Of a stretch of DNA of 64,000 nucleotides, positions 55,896 to 64,000 are shown one piece after another (position 1 is the first letter of the stretch; the number at the start of each line of letters is the position of its first letter). The stretch is taken from NCBI GenBank assembly GCA_963792655.1, contig CAWBWU010000006.1, positions 384,987 to 448,986 on the forward strand. Reading direction: 5' to 3'. The stretch is from DOZZ01 sp963792655. Its GTDB lineage: Bacteria > Acidobacteriota > Terriglobia > Bryobacterales > Bryobacteraceae. The notes under the pieces are model-generated. The model was not told the origin of the DNA, made no database searches, and was given only the letters and a program-made list of their open reading frames with translations. The position numbers and the translations under genes are program-made.

Positions 55896-58387
55896 TGCGC
55901 CACTGGCTTCATATCCTGCGGACGCTTGTGCTGCGTCCTCTGGCGCGCGATCCTTTGCGCTCGGCGCTGACGATTGTTTCCATAGCGCTCGGCGTCGGTG
56001 TCGTCATCGCGATTGACCTCTCAGGCCAGGCCGCAACTGGTTCGTTTCAGAATTCGCTCGCGAGCATTCTGGGTAAGACCGATTTCTCAATCGTTGCGAA
56101 CGGCGGCGTCGAAGAGAAGTGGATGGCCACGCTAACCGCGTTGCCGCTGAACGCGCACTTCACGCCCGTGATCGAGACCACTTTGAACGTTCCTTCTCTC
56201 GGCTACGTGACGCTCTATGGCATTGACACCGTGGCCGAAGCGGCGCCCGGGACCGCTGCGGTTCCCAATGATTGTGCAGGGCTGGTCGTTGCGAAGGATC
56301 TCGCCGCGCGCTGGCAACATCGCGAGGGCGATCGCGTGTCTCTGTTCGATCGCGAGTTTTGCATCATCCAGATCGTCGATGCCCGCAATGGCGGCTTTCT
56401 CGGCATGGACATCGCGGAAGCTCAGCGCATCCTGAATCGCTACGGCACTGTCGATCACATCGACATCCGCATCGACGCTTCCGAATCACCAGACGTGGTG
56501 CAGCAAGCCGTGCGCCACGTTATTCCTGCGGCGTATCAGATCACGGAACCAGGCACACGCAGCCGCGAGAATCAGCGCATGCTGCGTGCGTTCCGCTGGA
56601 ATCTGCAAGTGCTGAGCTATGTTTCGCTCGTGGTCGGCGCATTTCTGATCTACAACACCATTGCCGTCAGCGTTGTTCGAAGACGCCCGGAGATCGGTAT
56701 TCTTCGCGCGCTCGGCGCCAATCGCACCGGCATCTTCTGGCTTTTCTTAGGCGAAGCGCTGTTGCTTGGGCTTGCTGGTTCCGCAATCGGTCTGATTGTC
56801 GGAAGGCTGCTCGCCCAGGGGATGGTCGCGCTCATCTCCCAAACCATCAACGCGCTCTACACCACCAGTCGTCCGGCCGACATCGTGTTCACGGCAAACA
56901 CCTGGATCGTCGGGCTCGCCGCAGGCCTCACCGCCTCGTTTCTTTCGGCGTTTGCGCCCGCTCGCGAAGCAATGAGCGTTGCGCCCACGGAAGCCATGGG
57001 CCGCGGAGCACGAGAACATCTCTCTCGAACCCGCGTCGTACGCAACACACTCTTTGCGGCGCTGACTGCGATCGCTGCCGTCATCGCATCACAGCTCAAA
57101 CCAATCGATGGCCGCCCGCTCTGGGGTTACGCCGCCACTCTGCTTTCGATTGCCACTGCCGCACTGCTCGCGCCGCTGCTGATCATCCATGTTTCCGGTT
57201 GGCTGCGTCCGTTGGCCCAAAGATTGTTGGGTACCGGCGGATTCCTGGGCGTTCGAGGGCTCACTGCGTCTCTCGGCCGCACGTCCGTGATCGTCGCCGC
57301 GCTCGCCACTTCGATCGCCATGATGGCGAGTATGGGCGTGCTCGTCGGAAGTTTCCGCGAGACCGTGCTCGTGTGGCTCGGCCAACAATTGCGTGCCGAT
57401 CTCTATTTGCGCGCTTCGGGTCCCAGCGTCTCCGGCGCTTTCCCTCCTCTACCTGCAGGCGTCGAGACGACGTTGCGCAGCCTTCCGCAAATCGAAGCCA
57501 TCGATGTCTTCAGCGGCTTCGAGTTCCGTTACGGTGAAGATCGCGCGACGCTTGGCGCCACCGATGCGGACGTGATTCGCCGCTACGGCCGCATGCATCT
57601 GCTGCCGGGCGAAAACTACGATCGCGTGCTGCGGTCGCTGCCGAATCAAGACAATGTTCTGCTCAGCGAACCGTTCGCCAACAAACACAACCTGCGTGCC
57701 GGCGATCCTATCCAGATAGATATCGGCAGCCACGTCGCAAAACTTCACGTCTCCGGCGTTTACTACGAGTACTCGAGCGAGCGCGGCTATGTCCTGATGG
57801 ATCGCACCACGCTCAACAAATACATGCCCGGCGCGCCGCTGACCAACATCGGCATCTACTTGAAGCCCAACCAAAACCCCGATGCCGCGCAACAACAGAT
57901 CGAAGCCGCGCTAGCCAAATTCCCGGTGGCCGTTGCCCGCAATCGTGAGTTGCGCGCCGGCGCCGTCGAGATCTTCGACCGCACCTTCGCCGTCACGTAC
58001 GCGATGGAGTTGATTGCCATCATCGTCGCCATGTTGGGCGCCGCGAACTCCCTGCTGGCGCTGGTGCTCGATCGCCGCCGCGAAATCGGCGTCCTCCGCT
58101 ACCTCGGCGCATCCACCGCGCAGATACGAAACATGGTGCTGACGGAGGCCGGATTAGTAGGCGCTTTGTCTACGTTTCTGGGCATCGCGTTGGCCCTGGC
58201 CCTCTCGCTCCTGCTCATCTACGTAATGAACAAGCAGAGTTTCGGCTGGACTATCCAGTTCCATCCGCCTTATCTACTCCTGGCGGGAGCCCTGCTTTTG
58301 ATCTGGGTTGTCACAGTCCTGGCCGGGCTCTATCCCGCGCGAGTGGCCGGCCGCCTGAACCCTATCCAGGTCATTCACGAAGAGTAA
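55895..58387 (+). CDS. FtsX/MacB-type ABC transporter permease
   Basis: 830 residues with two FtsX permease modules: MRHWLHILRTLVLRPLARDP and ALTIVSIALGVGVVIAIDLS at the N-terminus, a periplasmic MacB-like core, three helices around 240-360 (VVRRRPEIGILRALGANRTG motif), a central pair of helices around 390-440 and three near the end (LDRRREIGVLRYLGASTAQI). It ends RLNPIQVIHEE. The last ~70 codons are duplicated 646 bp downstream beyond hicBA. Partner of the ATPase at 55218. Confidence 0.9.
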   Translation: MRHWLHILRTLVLRPLARDPLRSALTIVSIALGVGVVIAIDLSGQAATGSFQNSLASILGKTDFSIVANGGVEEKWMATLTALPLNAHFTPVIETTLNVPSLGYVTLYGIDTVAEAAPGTAAVPNDCAGLVVAKDLAARWQHREGDRVSLFDREFCIIQIVDARNGGFLGMDIAEAQRILNRYGTVDHIDIRIDASESPDVVQQAVRHVIPAAYQITEPGTRSRENQRMLRAFRWNLQVLSYVSLVVGAFLIYNTIAVSVVRRRPEIGILRALGANRTGIFWLFLGEALLLGLAGSAIGLIVGRLLAQGMVALISQTINALYTTSRPADIVFTANTWIVGLAAGLTASFLSAFAPAREAMSVAPTEAMGRGAREHLSRTRVVRNTLFAALTAIAAVIASQLKPIDGRPLWGYAATLLSIATAALLAPLLIIHVSGWLRPLAQRLLGTGGFLGVRGLTASLGRTSVIVAALATSIAMMASMGVLVGSFRETVLVWLGQQLRADLYLRASGPSVSGAFPPLPAGVETTLRSLPQIEAIDVFSGFEFRYGEDRATLGATDADVIRRYGRMHLLPGENYDRVLRSLPNQDNVLLSEPFANKHNLRAGDPIQIDIGSHVAKLHVSGVYYEYSSERGYVLMDRTTLNKYMPGAPLTNIGIYLKPNQNPDAAQQQIEAALAKFPVAVARNRELRAGAVEIFDRTFAVTYAMELIAIIVAMLGAANSLLALVLDRRREIGVLRYLGASTAQIRNMVLTEAGLVGALSTFLGIALALALSLLLIYVMNKQSFGWTIQFHPPYLLLAGALLLIWVVTVLAGLYPARVAGRLNPIQVIHEE

Positions 58388-58390
58388 GCA
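58181..58390 (+). repeat. 210-bp direct repeat, copy 1 (inside the permease gene end)
   Basis: Covers the last ~69 codons of the permease and its stop (to AGTAAGCA). Copy 2 lies at 58827-59036, exactly 646 bp away. The two differ at about four positions, including CCCTGG/CCTTGG, CTCATC/CTAATC and CCAGGT/CCAAGT. hicBA lies between them. Confidence 0.9.
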
Positions 58391-58395
58391 GGCCG

Positions 58396-58617
58396 CTAGG
58401 CGGCCACTTCGACGTAATCGACCGATGTGTGGGGCTCCGGAATAGGTTCCCCCACCTCACGCATCATCTCGAAATGAGCGGCAAGCGCCTCTTGGAAATT
58501 GGCGCGGGTTTCCGTCTCCGAGTCCCCCACTGCCGCGCACCCCAGCACGTCTGGCGAATAGGCGGAGTATCCCGTTTCCGTCTTTTCGATGATCACCGGA
58601 TATCGTATCGCGCTCAT
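58396..58617 (-). CDS. hicB: HicB-family antitoxin
   Basis: 73 residues: MSAIRYPVIIEKTETGYSAY, SPDVLGCAAVGDSETETRAN, FQEALAAHFEMMREVGEPIP, the HicB/UPF0150 RNase H-like fold. It is the short form without an obvious added DNA-binding domain. The ATG overlaps the stop of the hicA gene upstream by 4 bp. Antitoxin for the neighbouring HicA. Confidence 0.88.
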   Translation of the reverse strand: MSAIRYPVIIEKTETGYSAYSPDVLGCAAVGDSETETRANFQEALAAHFEMMREVGEPIPEPHTSVDYVEVAA

Positions 58618-58805
58618 TTCAGGCCTGCTTTCTTGAGTATATCGTTGAGGGTTCCCGGAGCTAGTTCCTTTCCGTCGTTACCCGGCACAGTGATGATGGA
58701 CGCTTGCGTCGGATGCTTGAAGTGGCGATGGCTGCCACGAACCCGAATCTCCGTCCAACCGTTCTTTTCAAGCAGCCGGATCACCTCGCGCACCCTCATC
58801 GGCAT
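58614..58805 (-). CDS. hicA: HicA-family mRNA interferase toxin
   Basis: 63 residues of dsRBD-like fold: MRVREVIRLLEKNGWTEIRV, RGSHRHFKHPTQASIITVPG, then GTLNDILKKAGLK. The catalytic His is in GSHRHFKHP. HicA cleaves mRNA unless bound by HicB. The hicA-hicB pair sits between two copies of the permease gene end. Confidence 0.9.
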   Translation of the reverse strand: MPMRVREVIRLLEKNGWTEIRVRGSHRHFKHPTQASIITVPGNDGKELAPGTLNDILKKAGLK

Positions 58806-58826
58806 TCCGCAATGGTACGTCTTTAC

Positions 58827-59036
58827 GGCATGGCGTTGGCCTTGGCCCTCTCGCTCCTGCTAATCTACGTAATGAACAAGCAGAGTTTCGGCTGGACTAT
58901 CCAGTTCCATCCGCCTTATCTACTCCTGGCGGGAGCCCTGCTTTTGATCTGGGTTGTCACAGTCCTGGCCGGGCTCTATCCCGCGCGAGTGGCCGGCCGC
59001 CTGAACCCTATCCAAGTCATTCACGAAGAGTAAGCA
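58827..59036 (+). repeat. 210-bp direct repeat, copy 2 (orphan permease gene end)
   Basis: An intact reading frame of ~67 codons (MALALALSLLLIYVMNKQSF ... NPIQVIHEE) follows from the ATG at 58829-58831 region, but the rest of the permease is absent. It ends 5 bp before the typA start. It is either a duplicated 3' end carried by the hicBA insertion or the original end displaced by it. Confidence 0.85.
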
Positions 59037-59041
59037 ACCTA

Positions 59042-60850
59042 ATGAGTACGCCCCAAAGCCACCAGAACGTCACCCGCAACATCGCCATCATCGCCCACGT
59101 CGATCACGGCAAGACCACCCTCGTCGACGCCATGCTCCGCCAAAGCGGCATCTTCCGCGCCAACGAAGCCATGACCGATCGCGTGATGGATTCGAACGAC
59201 CTCGAGCGCGAACGCGGCATCACCATTCTGGCCAAGATCACCGGCATCCGTTACAAAGGCATCAAGATCAACATCGTCGACACCCCGGGCCATAGCGACT
59301 TCGGCGGCGAAGTCGAACGCGCGCTCAAGATCGTCGACGGCGTCATGCTGCTGGTGGACGCCAGCGAAGGCCCGCTGCCCCAGACCCGTTACGTGTTGAT
59401 GAAAGCGCTCGAAGCGAACCTGACGCCGATCGTCGTCATCAACAAGATCGACCGCCCCGATGCGCGCGTGCAGGAAGTGCTCAACGAAGTCTACGACCTC
59501 TTCATCGATCTCGACGCCAGCGAAGATCAGCTCGAATTCCCCGTCCTCTACACCAATGGCCGCTTAGGCATCGCGAAGACGAGCATGGAAGATCCGTCGG
59601 AAGATCTGCGTCCGCTGTTCGACGGCATCCTGGAACACATTCCGCCACCCGCCGGCGACCCCGAAGGCACGCTGCAGATGCTCGTGGCGAACCTCGATTA
59701 CAGCGACTATCTCGGCCGCCTGGCGATTGGCCGCGTCTTCCAGGGTTCGCTGAAGCTGGGCGATGAAGTCGGCATCGTGAAGCTCGACGGCTAGCTGCAG
59801 AAGACCAAGATCACCAAGCTCTTCTCGTTCGAAGGCCTGAAGCGCGTAGACGAGACCATCGGCGAACCCGGCGACATCCTGGCCATCGCCGGCGTCGAAG
59901 GCATCACCATCGGCGAAACGCTCACCAGCTACGAGAACCCCGCGCCGCTCCCGCAAGATCCAGATCGACGAGCCGACCATCGCCATGATGTTCACCATCA
60001 ACACCTCGCCCTTCGTCGGCAAGGAAGGCACAGTACGTCACCTCGCGCAACCTGAAAGAGCGCCTCGACAAAGAACTGCTCACCAACGTCTCGATCCGCG
60101 TCGAACAGATCACCCCCGACACCTTCAAGGTCATGGGCCGCGGCGAACTGCAACTCGCCATCCTCATCGAAATGATGCGCCGCGAAGGCTACGAGCTGAT
60201 GGTCGGCAAGCCCGAAATCCTCACCCGCGACGATCGACGGCAAAACGCACGAGCCGCTCGAAATGCTGGTGATCGACTGCCCCGAACAGTTCATCGGCGT
60301 CGTGATGGAAAAGCTGGGCTCCCGCAAAGGCAAGATGAGCAAGATGGTGAACAACGGCTCCGGGCGCGTGCGGCTGGAGTTCATGATCCCGTCGCGCGGG
60401 TTGATCGGGCTGCGCAGCGAGATTCTGACCGATACGCGCGGCACCGCGATTCTGAATTCGCTGTTCCATGGCTACATCGAGTGGCAGGGCGAGATTCCGA
60501 TGCGGCCGACCGGCTCGTTGGTCTCCGACCGCGCCGGCAAGAGCACCGGCAACGCGATCTGGAATCTGCAGGAGCGCGGCGAAATCTTCATCAGCCCGGC
60601 GACTGAAGTTTACGAAGGCATGATCGTCGGCGAGAACGCGCGCACGAACGACCTGGACGTCAACATCGTCAAAGAAAAGAAGCTGACCAATATGCGCGCC
60701 AGTTCGGCGGATGAAGCGATGCGTCTGGTGCCGCCACGGCTGATGAATCTGGAGCAGGCGATCGAGTTTATTCAGGAAGATGAGATGGTGGAAGTGACGC
60801 CGGTTTCGATTCGGCTGCGGAAGAAGATTTTGAAGGCGAAAAGAACCTAG
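59042..60850 (+). pseudogene. typA: translational GTPase TypA/BipA (one in-frame TAG and three +1 shifts)
   Basis: Ribosome-associated GTPase of ~600 residues. G1 NIAIIAHVDHGKTTLVDAML, G3 IVDTPGHSDFGGEVERALKI, G4 VVINKIDRPDARVQEVLNEV are intact. A TAG at 59792-59794 follows IVKLDG and is followed in frame by LQKTKITKLFSFEGLKRVDE. Breaks near 59945 (CTC-C-CGC), 60030 (GGC-A-CAG) and 60230 (CGA-C-GATC) each look like one extra base; together they restore the frame. The last part EKLGSRKGKMSKMVNNGSGR, RLEFMIPSRGLIGLRSEILT ends at 60850. Residue conservation is high throughout, so assembly error is likely. Confidence 0.88.
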
Positions 60851-60964
60851 CTGCTCTTGAGCGCGAAGCTTATAACTTTGTTCTTGAAAAATATACCCAG
60901 CGGCTCCCAGAAAGTTTGTGGTTGTAATCCGACTATAATCTTACGATGTATTCGTACTGCGCGT

Positions 60965-62605
60965 ATGCAGATTGATGGTCAATTGACGGCTTCCGCGTTG
61001 TTAACGCGCGGACTATTTCATGATCGAATAGTCCCGCCACTGAGCTCCAACTCCCTCGGTTTAGCAATTGATGAAGTCTTGCAGTTCGGTGTCGAAGAGG
61101 ATCGCACTTCAAAGAAAAGTGTGGTAGTCCAAAGTTCGCGATGCACCAAACACTCTGTTCCTAAGAAAAAGCTAGCGGCCCGACGCGTCCTCTCGGTGCC
61201 GAATCCTTGCCATCAGACCCTTCTGGCGCTGAAGATTGAGAAAAATTGGCCAGGGCTTCGCGAGCTTTTAAAACAATCCTCCGTTTCGCTCACCACTCCT
61301 GTGGTCTCTCAAAAGCGCGGTTTACAAGGTCTATTTGACCGCCGCGCGGAAGTGCGCAGCACGCTAAGCGGTCCGTTGGGCAGCGATTTGTTCTCCACGC
61401 TGATTTCTCCCGTTTTTACCCCTCGATTTACACGCACAGCTTACCGTGGGCCATTCACGGAAAAGCACAAGCTAAAAAGAACAGGACGGACGTCCTTTAC
61501 GGGAACCGCTGGACCGCCTGTTACGCGCAACGCAAGATGGTCAGACAGGTGGGATCCCAATCGACCCGATACTCGTTCTGATTGGCCGGAGGTCATCGCG
61601 TCAGCCATCGATAGTCAGCTCCGAAAGTTCTATCGGAGACCTGAACGGAACGCGGTTTGTCGATGATTATCATTTATACTTTCCGTCCGCTGTAAGAGCA
61701 GAGAAAGCGCTGGCCGAACTCCACAGGATTGCGGGAGTGTACGAGTTAGAAGTAAATGACTTAAAAACTGGTATAAAAAAACTTCCGGAACCGGTCGAGC
61801 CACGTTGGAAGACTCAGCTACGATCAATTCCAATAAGAGGGAACGATCACTGGACATCGTTCAAAACCATTTTCGTCGCGGAGCCGAGTTGGCGCGGGAA
61901 TTTCCCCACGATACAACATTTTTACCTATCTCGTGAAGAAAGTCGAAGCGGCGCTAAGCGACAGAGGTTAGCGATTCAGACTGGGGGGTCCTTGACGCTC
62001 TTCTCCTTAGGGCAGCGGTGGGTGAACCAACTTGCTTGCCAGACGTATTGAGGATAATATTGAGCAAACCGACCGCTCTCCTGAAGGCGCGGTTGAAGTT
62101 CTTCGAATAGATAGTCCATCACGCCGAACTGCAGCAGGCAAGTGAGGTCGCTTGGGCGCTATGGGCTTCGAAGCGTTTGGGGGTAACGCTAATCCAAGAG
62201 ACTGCCAATGCGGTTTCATCAGTTGACGACGATGTTGTAGCCTTGGTCAACTGGGACCTACGCCACAGCGATCACTTACCAATGGCATCTGATCACTTTA
62301 AGACATGGTCGGATCACATGATCGAGCTGGCGAGTCTGTACTCTGAGCATTGGCTGCTTGCCTATGAGGCGCTCAAACAAGACTGGCTTGCTCCCTTAGG
62401 CGAGTCTAGGCTATCTAAGTGCAGACCCATTTTTTGGCATTCTTCACAAGCATGACGTGCGCTTTTACGATACATCCGCGAACGTTCCGGAGCCAGAATC
62501 GTATTACGGTGGGGCGATGACGACGAGGAAGACTTAAACATTGACAATCCTGATGATTCGGCCGAGCCCAGCAACCAGGGAGTCCAAAGTTCGAGGACTT
62601 CTTGA
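60965..62605 (+). pseudogene. reverse transcriptase of the antiviral (UG/Abi/DRT-like) class, frameshifted
   Basis: RNA-directed DNA polymerase spread over frames. N-terminal MQIDGQLTASALLTRGLFHD, then ARRVLSVPNPCHQTLLALKI. Motif A region is ADFSRFYPSIYTHSLPWAIH (from 61399), followed by GKAQAKKNRTDVLYGN and DGQTGGIPIDPD. The catalytic FVDDYHLYF is at 61656-61679. The C-terminal helical part reads AVSSVDDDVVALVNWDLRHS, SDHFKTWSDHMIELASLYSE, HWLLAYEALKQDWLAPLGES, then HKHDVRFYDTSANVPEPESY and an acidic tail to 62605. There is no maturase or thumb typical of group II introns. GC is below the flanking core genes. A defence role is inferred from similarity of the motif A context. Confidence 0.7.
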
Positions 62606-62668
62606 TTTGAAGGCTCAAATTGAAAGTTGCTTTAATATACACGGTGAACATTTCTTTTTTTACGGTTG

Positions 62669-62970
62669 ATGAAAACCGAAACGCTTCTTGCGAGTGGCGA
62701 TTACAAAAAACATCAACAGATTTGGATAGAGCGATGGGAAGTCAGAGCCATGGACCCAACAGGTCTACGTCCCTCTGAGGCGGCAAGCACGCTTTATGCG
62801 CGTTCTCCGAACATCTTCAATAGCACGGACAAGGAAGACGAGGCCTATGTTGGACCTCGAGCCGCGAATGATCCAAGTTGGATGGTAAAGGTTATAAGGA
62901 TTACTTGAAGCGCAGGAAAGCGTTCAAAACCAAAAAGGAAATTCCTAATATGTCCGACTTCTCGGTTTGA
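62669..62970 (+). CDS. small charged protein downstream of the reverse transcriptase (one frameshift)
   Basis: MKTETLLASGDYKKHQQIWI, ERWEVRAMDPTGLRPSEAAS, TLYARSPNIFNSTDKEDEAY, VGPRAANDPSWMVK, then after a lost or gained base near 62890 GYKDYLKRRKAFKTKKEIPN and MSDFSV-stop at 62970. It lies 64 bp after the reverse transcriptase on the same strand and has the same lower GC, so it may be part of the same unit. No family recognised. Basic C-terminus. Confidence 0.45.
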
Positions 62971-63290
62971 CGCACCCCCTCCTTTTTCATTGGAGGCGAC
63001 CGCAAAGCAGATCCATCGCGGGGGTGAGCGGGACAGCCTGAGGCTGTAGCTCAACGTCCCTTTGAAGTTCCGATATCGTGCGTCTCTTGTTTGCGCCCAC
63101 GAGCGCAGTGCTTGGTAGCTGACTCGTAAAGTCGCGCGAGATTATAGGGGCGACGGGACAGCCTGACCTGTCCCAACTGCAGTTGGCGGAGAAATCTGAG
63201 CGGCAGCAGCACTTCTGACGTTGCCCCGCTGAACGAGTCCGATGAAGAATAGAGTTTCCCAGCGGCGAAGGGCCGCAGAAAGGGAGACCA

Positions 63291-63557
63291 ATGAAGCGCA
63301 GTCGATTCACTGAGGAGCAGATCGTCGCCATCCTGAAGCAGGGCGAGGCGGGCATGAAAACGGTGGAGCTGTGCCGGCAAAGCGGCATCAGCGAGGCCAC
63401 TTACTATAACTGGAAAGCGAAGTACGGCGGCCTCGCCGTAAGTGATGTGCAGAGGCTCAAGCGCCTCGAAGAAGAGAACAGCAAACTGAAGCGGGTCGTG
63501 GCGGATTTGACGCTCGACAACGTGGTGCTGAAGGACCTGTTAGGAAAAAACTTCTAA
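63291..63557 (+). CDS. IS3-family transposase OrfA
   Basis: 88 residues: MKRSRFTEEQIVAILKQGEA, GMKTVELCRQSGISEATYYN, WKAKYGGLAVSDVQRLKRLE, EENSKLKRVVADLTLDNVVL. A helix-turn-helix of the transposase_8 type is followed by a leucine zipper. It ends LLGKNF and overlaps OrfB at an A AAA AAC slippery site (63545-63551), so OrfA and the OrfAB fusion are both expected. Confidence 0.93.
   Translation: MKRSRFTEEQIVAILKQGEAGMKTVELCRQSGISEATYYNWKAKYGGLAVSDVQRLKRLEEENSKLKRVVADLTLDNVVLKDLLGKNF
63545..63551 (+). promoter_or_regulatory. programmed -1 ribosomal frameshift site (A AAA AAC)
   Basis: The heptamer AAAAAAC sits with AAA and AAC as the last codons but two of OrfA in the zero frame, the canonical X XXY YYZ layout. 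Slippage gives the OrfAB transposase. Confidence 0.8.
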
Positions 63558-64000
63558 CGCCCGTGAGCAAACGAGCCGCGGCCGCCACTGCCATTGAGCA
63601 GTACGGAACGAGTGAGCGCCGCGCTTGCAGGTTGACCCGGTTGGCTCGCTCGACGAGGCGGAGAAAGCTTCCTGAGAAGGTCGAGGATGGCGTTTCGCAT
63701 CGTCTGCGCAAGATAGCGCATCAGCGGCAGCGCTTTGGCTATCGACGCCTGACAGCATTGCTGCAGCGCGAGGGGTACGCTGTGAACCATAAGAAGATTT
63801 ACCGGTTATATCGCGAGCAGGGGTTGGCGATGCGCCGCAAGAAGCGCCGCCACAGCGCACACCGCTGCGCGATATCGACCGAGCGGGCAGCAGAAAGACC
63901 GAACCAGCGCTGGGCAATGGACTTCGTCAGCGATACTCTGGGCACCGGCCGGACCTTCCGCGCTCTAACGATTGTTGACGAATGCACACGCGAGAGCCCG
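63551..64000 (+). CDS. IS3-family transposase OrfB (partial)
   Basis: Frame entered by -1 slippage: LLTPVSKRAAAATAIEQYGT, ACRLTRLARSTRRRKLPEKV, RFGYRRLTALLQREGYAVNH (HTH_21), KKIYRLYREQGLAMRRKKRR, then RPNQRWAMDFVSDTLGTGRT, where the first Asp (WAMDF) begins the DDE integrase core. It ends at the window edge in ALTIVDECTRES. A separate GTG start at 63563 is possible. Confidence 0.92.

Larger units (their letters stand above)
63163..64000 (+). mobile_element. IS3-family insertion sequence (IS407-like), right side outside the window
   Basis: OrfA and OrfB of an IS3 element with an A6C programmed frameshift signal. The left end probably lies near 63163, where TGACCTGTCCCAACTGCAG begins, but no inverted repeat partner can be checked because the element runs off the window. 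It directly follows the reverse transcriptase segment. Confidence 0.75.

Noticed and set aside
56272..57537. 421-codon plus-strand frame inside the FtsX permease
   Set aside because: Arg/His/Ser-rich composition and no motif; out-of-frame shadow of the permease.
27118..59794. Genetic code change with TAG read as an amino acid
   Set aside because: Many intact genes in the window end in TAG, and the affected genes also carry frameshifts, so sequencing error is simpler.
60965..62605. Group II intron or diversity-generating retroelement
   Set aside because: No maturase or endonuclease motifs, no domain V-like hairpin seen, and no template/variable repeat pair near the RT.
63026..63185. Repeated GGGACAGCCTGA at 63029 and 63148 as terminal repeats of a separate element
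   Set aside because: Only two short direct copies; the second abuts the probable IS3 left end, and nothing between them suggests a unit.
1..64000. CRISPR array
   Set aside because: No regularly spaced direct repeats of 23-47 bp were seen, and no cas motif appears in any frame.

Overview
The window is high-GC chromosomal DNA, most likely from an Acidobacteriota member of the Bryobacterales/Solibacter type. The evidence is indirect: bacillithiol genes (bshA and a CGC-motif bacilliredoxin) in a Gram-negative-looking genome with an OmpH/Skp chaperone, lipoproteins and a LolD-like ABC pair; many secreted hydrolases; an Hfq with an N-terminal extension; and a 43.2-kb ORF of a type I know as multicopy in that lineage. 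No taxonomic marker gene lies in the window.

Layout. 0-16 kb is housekeeping and metabolism and reads cleanly: lipoprotein-murQ-murA, a TPR protein, a PQQ-type sugar dehydrogenase, a multicopper oxidase, a GH27 alpha-galactosidase, fabF, citrate synthase, ompH/skp, hslR and an M20 amidohydrolase. 16-33.4 kb holds an esterase, an aminotransferase, small charged secreted proteins, comM, a DUF4143 ATPase with a palindromic upstream region, tRNA-Leu(CAA), the DUF2157/GDYXXLXY pair, a bacilliredoxin, an ABC-F ATPase and hfq, then a tight minus-strand operon (SSS symporter, methyltransferase, beta-propeller lipoprotein, bshA), pyrE and an exopolysaccharide glycosylphosphotransferase. 33.4-36.8 kb holds tRNA-Lys(CTT), a monooxygenase with divergent MarR, a PhnB-like protein and a CpXC protein.

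36.8-43.1 kb is an accessory island of lower GC. It carries an Hsp90/HtpG-type ATPase fused to a C-terminal TIR-like/nucleotide-binding-like domain, a helical-repeat partner gene, a VapC remnant cut by a small inverted-repeat element, and a DUF433/DUF5615 toxin-antitoxin pair. 43.2-60.9 kb returns to core genes: SDR/TetR, an APC permease, pcrA/uvrD, a Rieske protein, mutM, glnA, MOSC, a 3D-domain protein, an M28 peptidase, a LolD/FtsX-type ABC transporter, hicBA sitting between two 210-bp copies of the permease gene end, and typA. 60.9-64 kb is a second accessory segment: a reverse transcriptase resembling the antiviral (UG/Abi/DRT) class, a small companion ORF, and an IS3-family element running off the window.

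Main caveat: many conserved genes (comM, ABC-F, bshA, SSS symporter, pyrE, glycosylphosphotransferase, mutM, tetR, typA and others) carry single-base frameshifts or in-frame amber codons while the encoded residues stay conserved on both sides. Most lesions are +1 insertions. This looks more like uncorrected assembly error than mass pseudogenisation, so the broken state of the two accessory systems should not be read as proof of decay. All family names come from motif recognition by eye; no database search was run.
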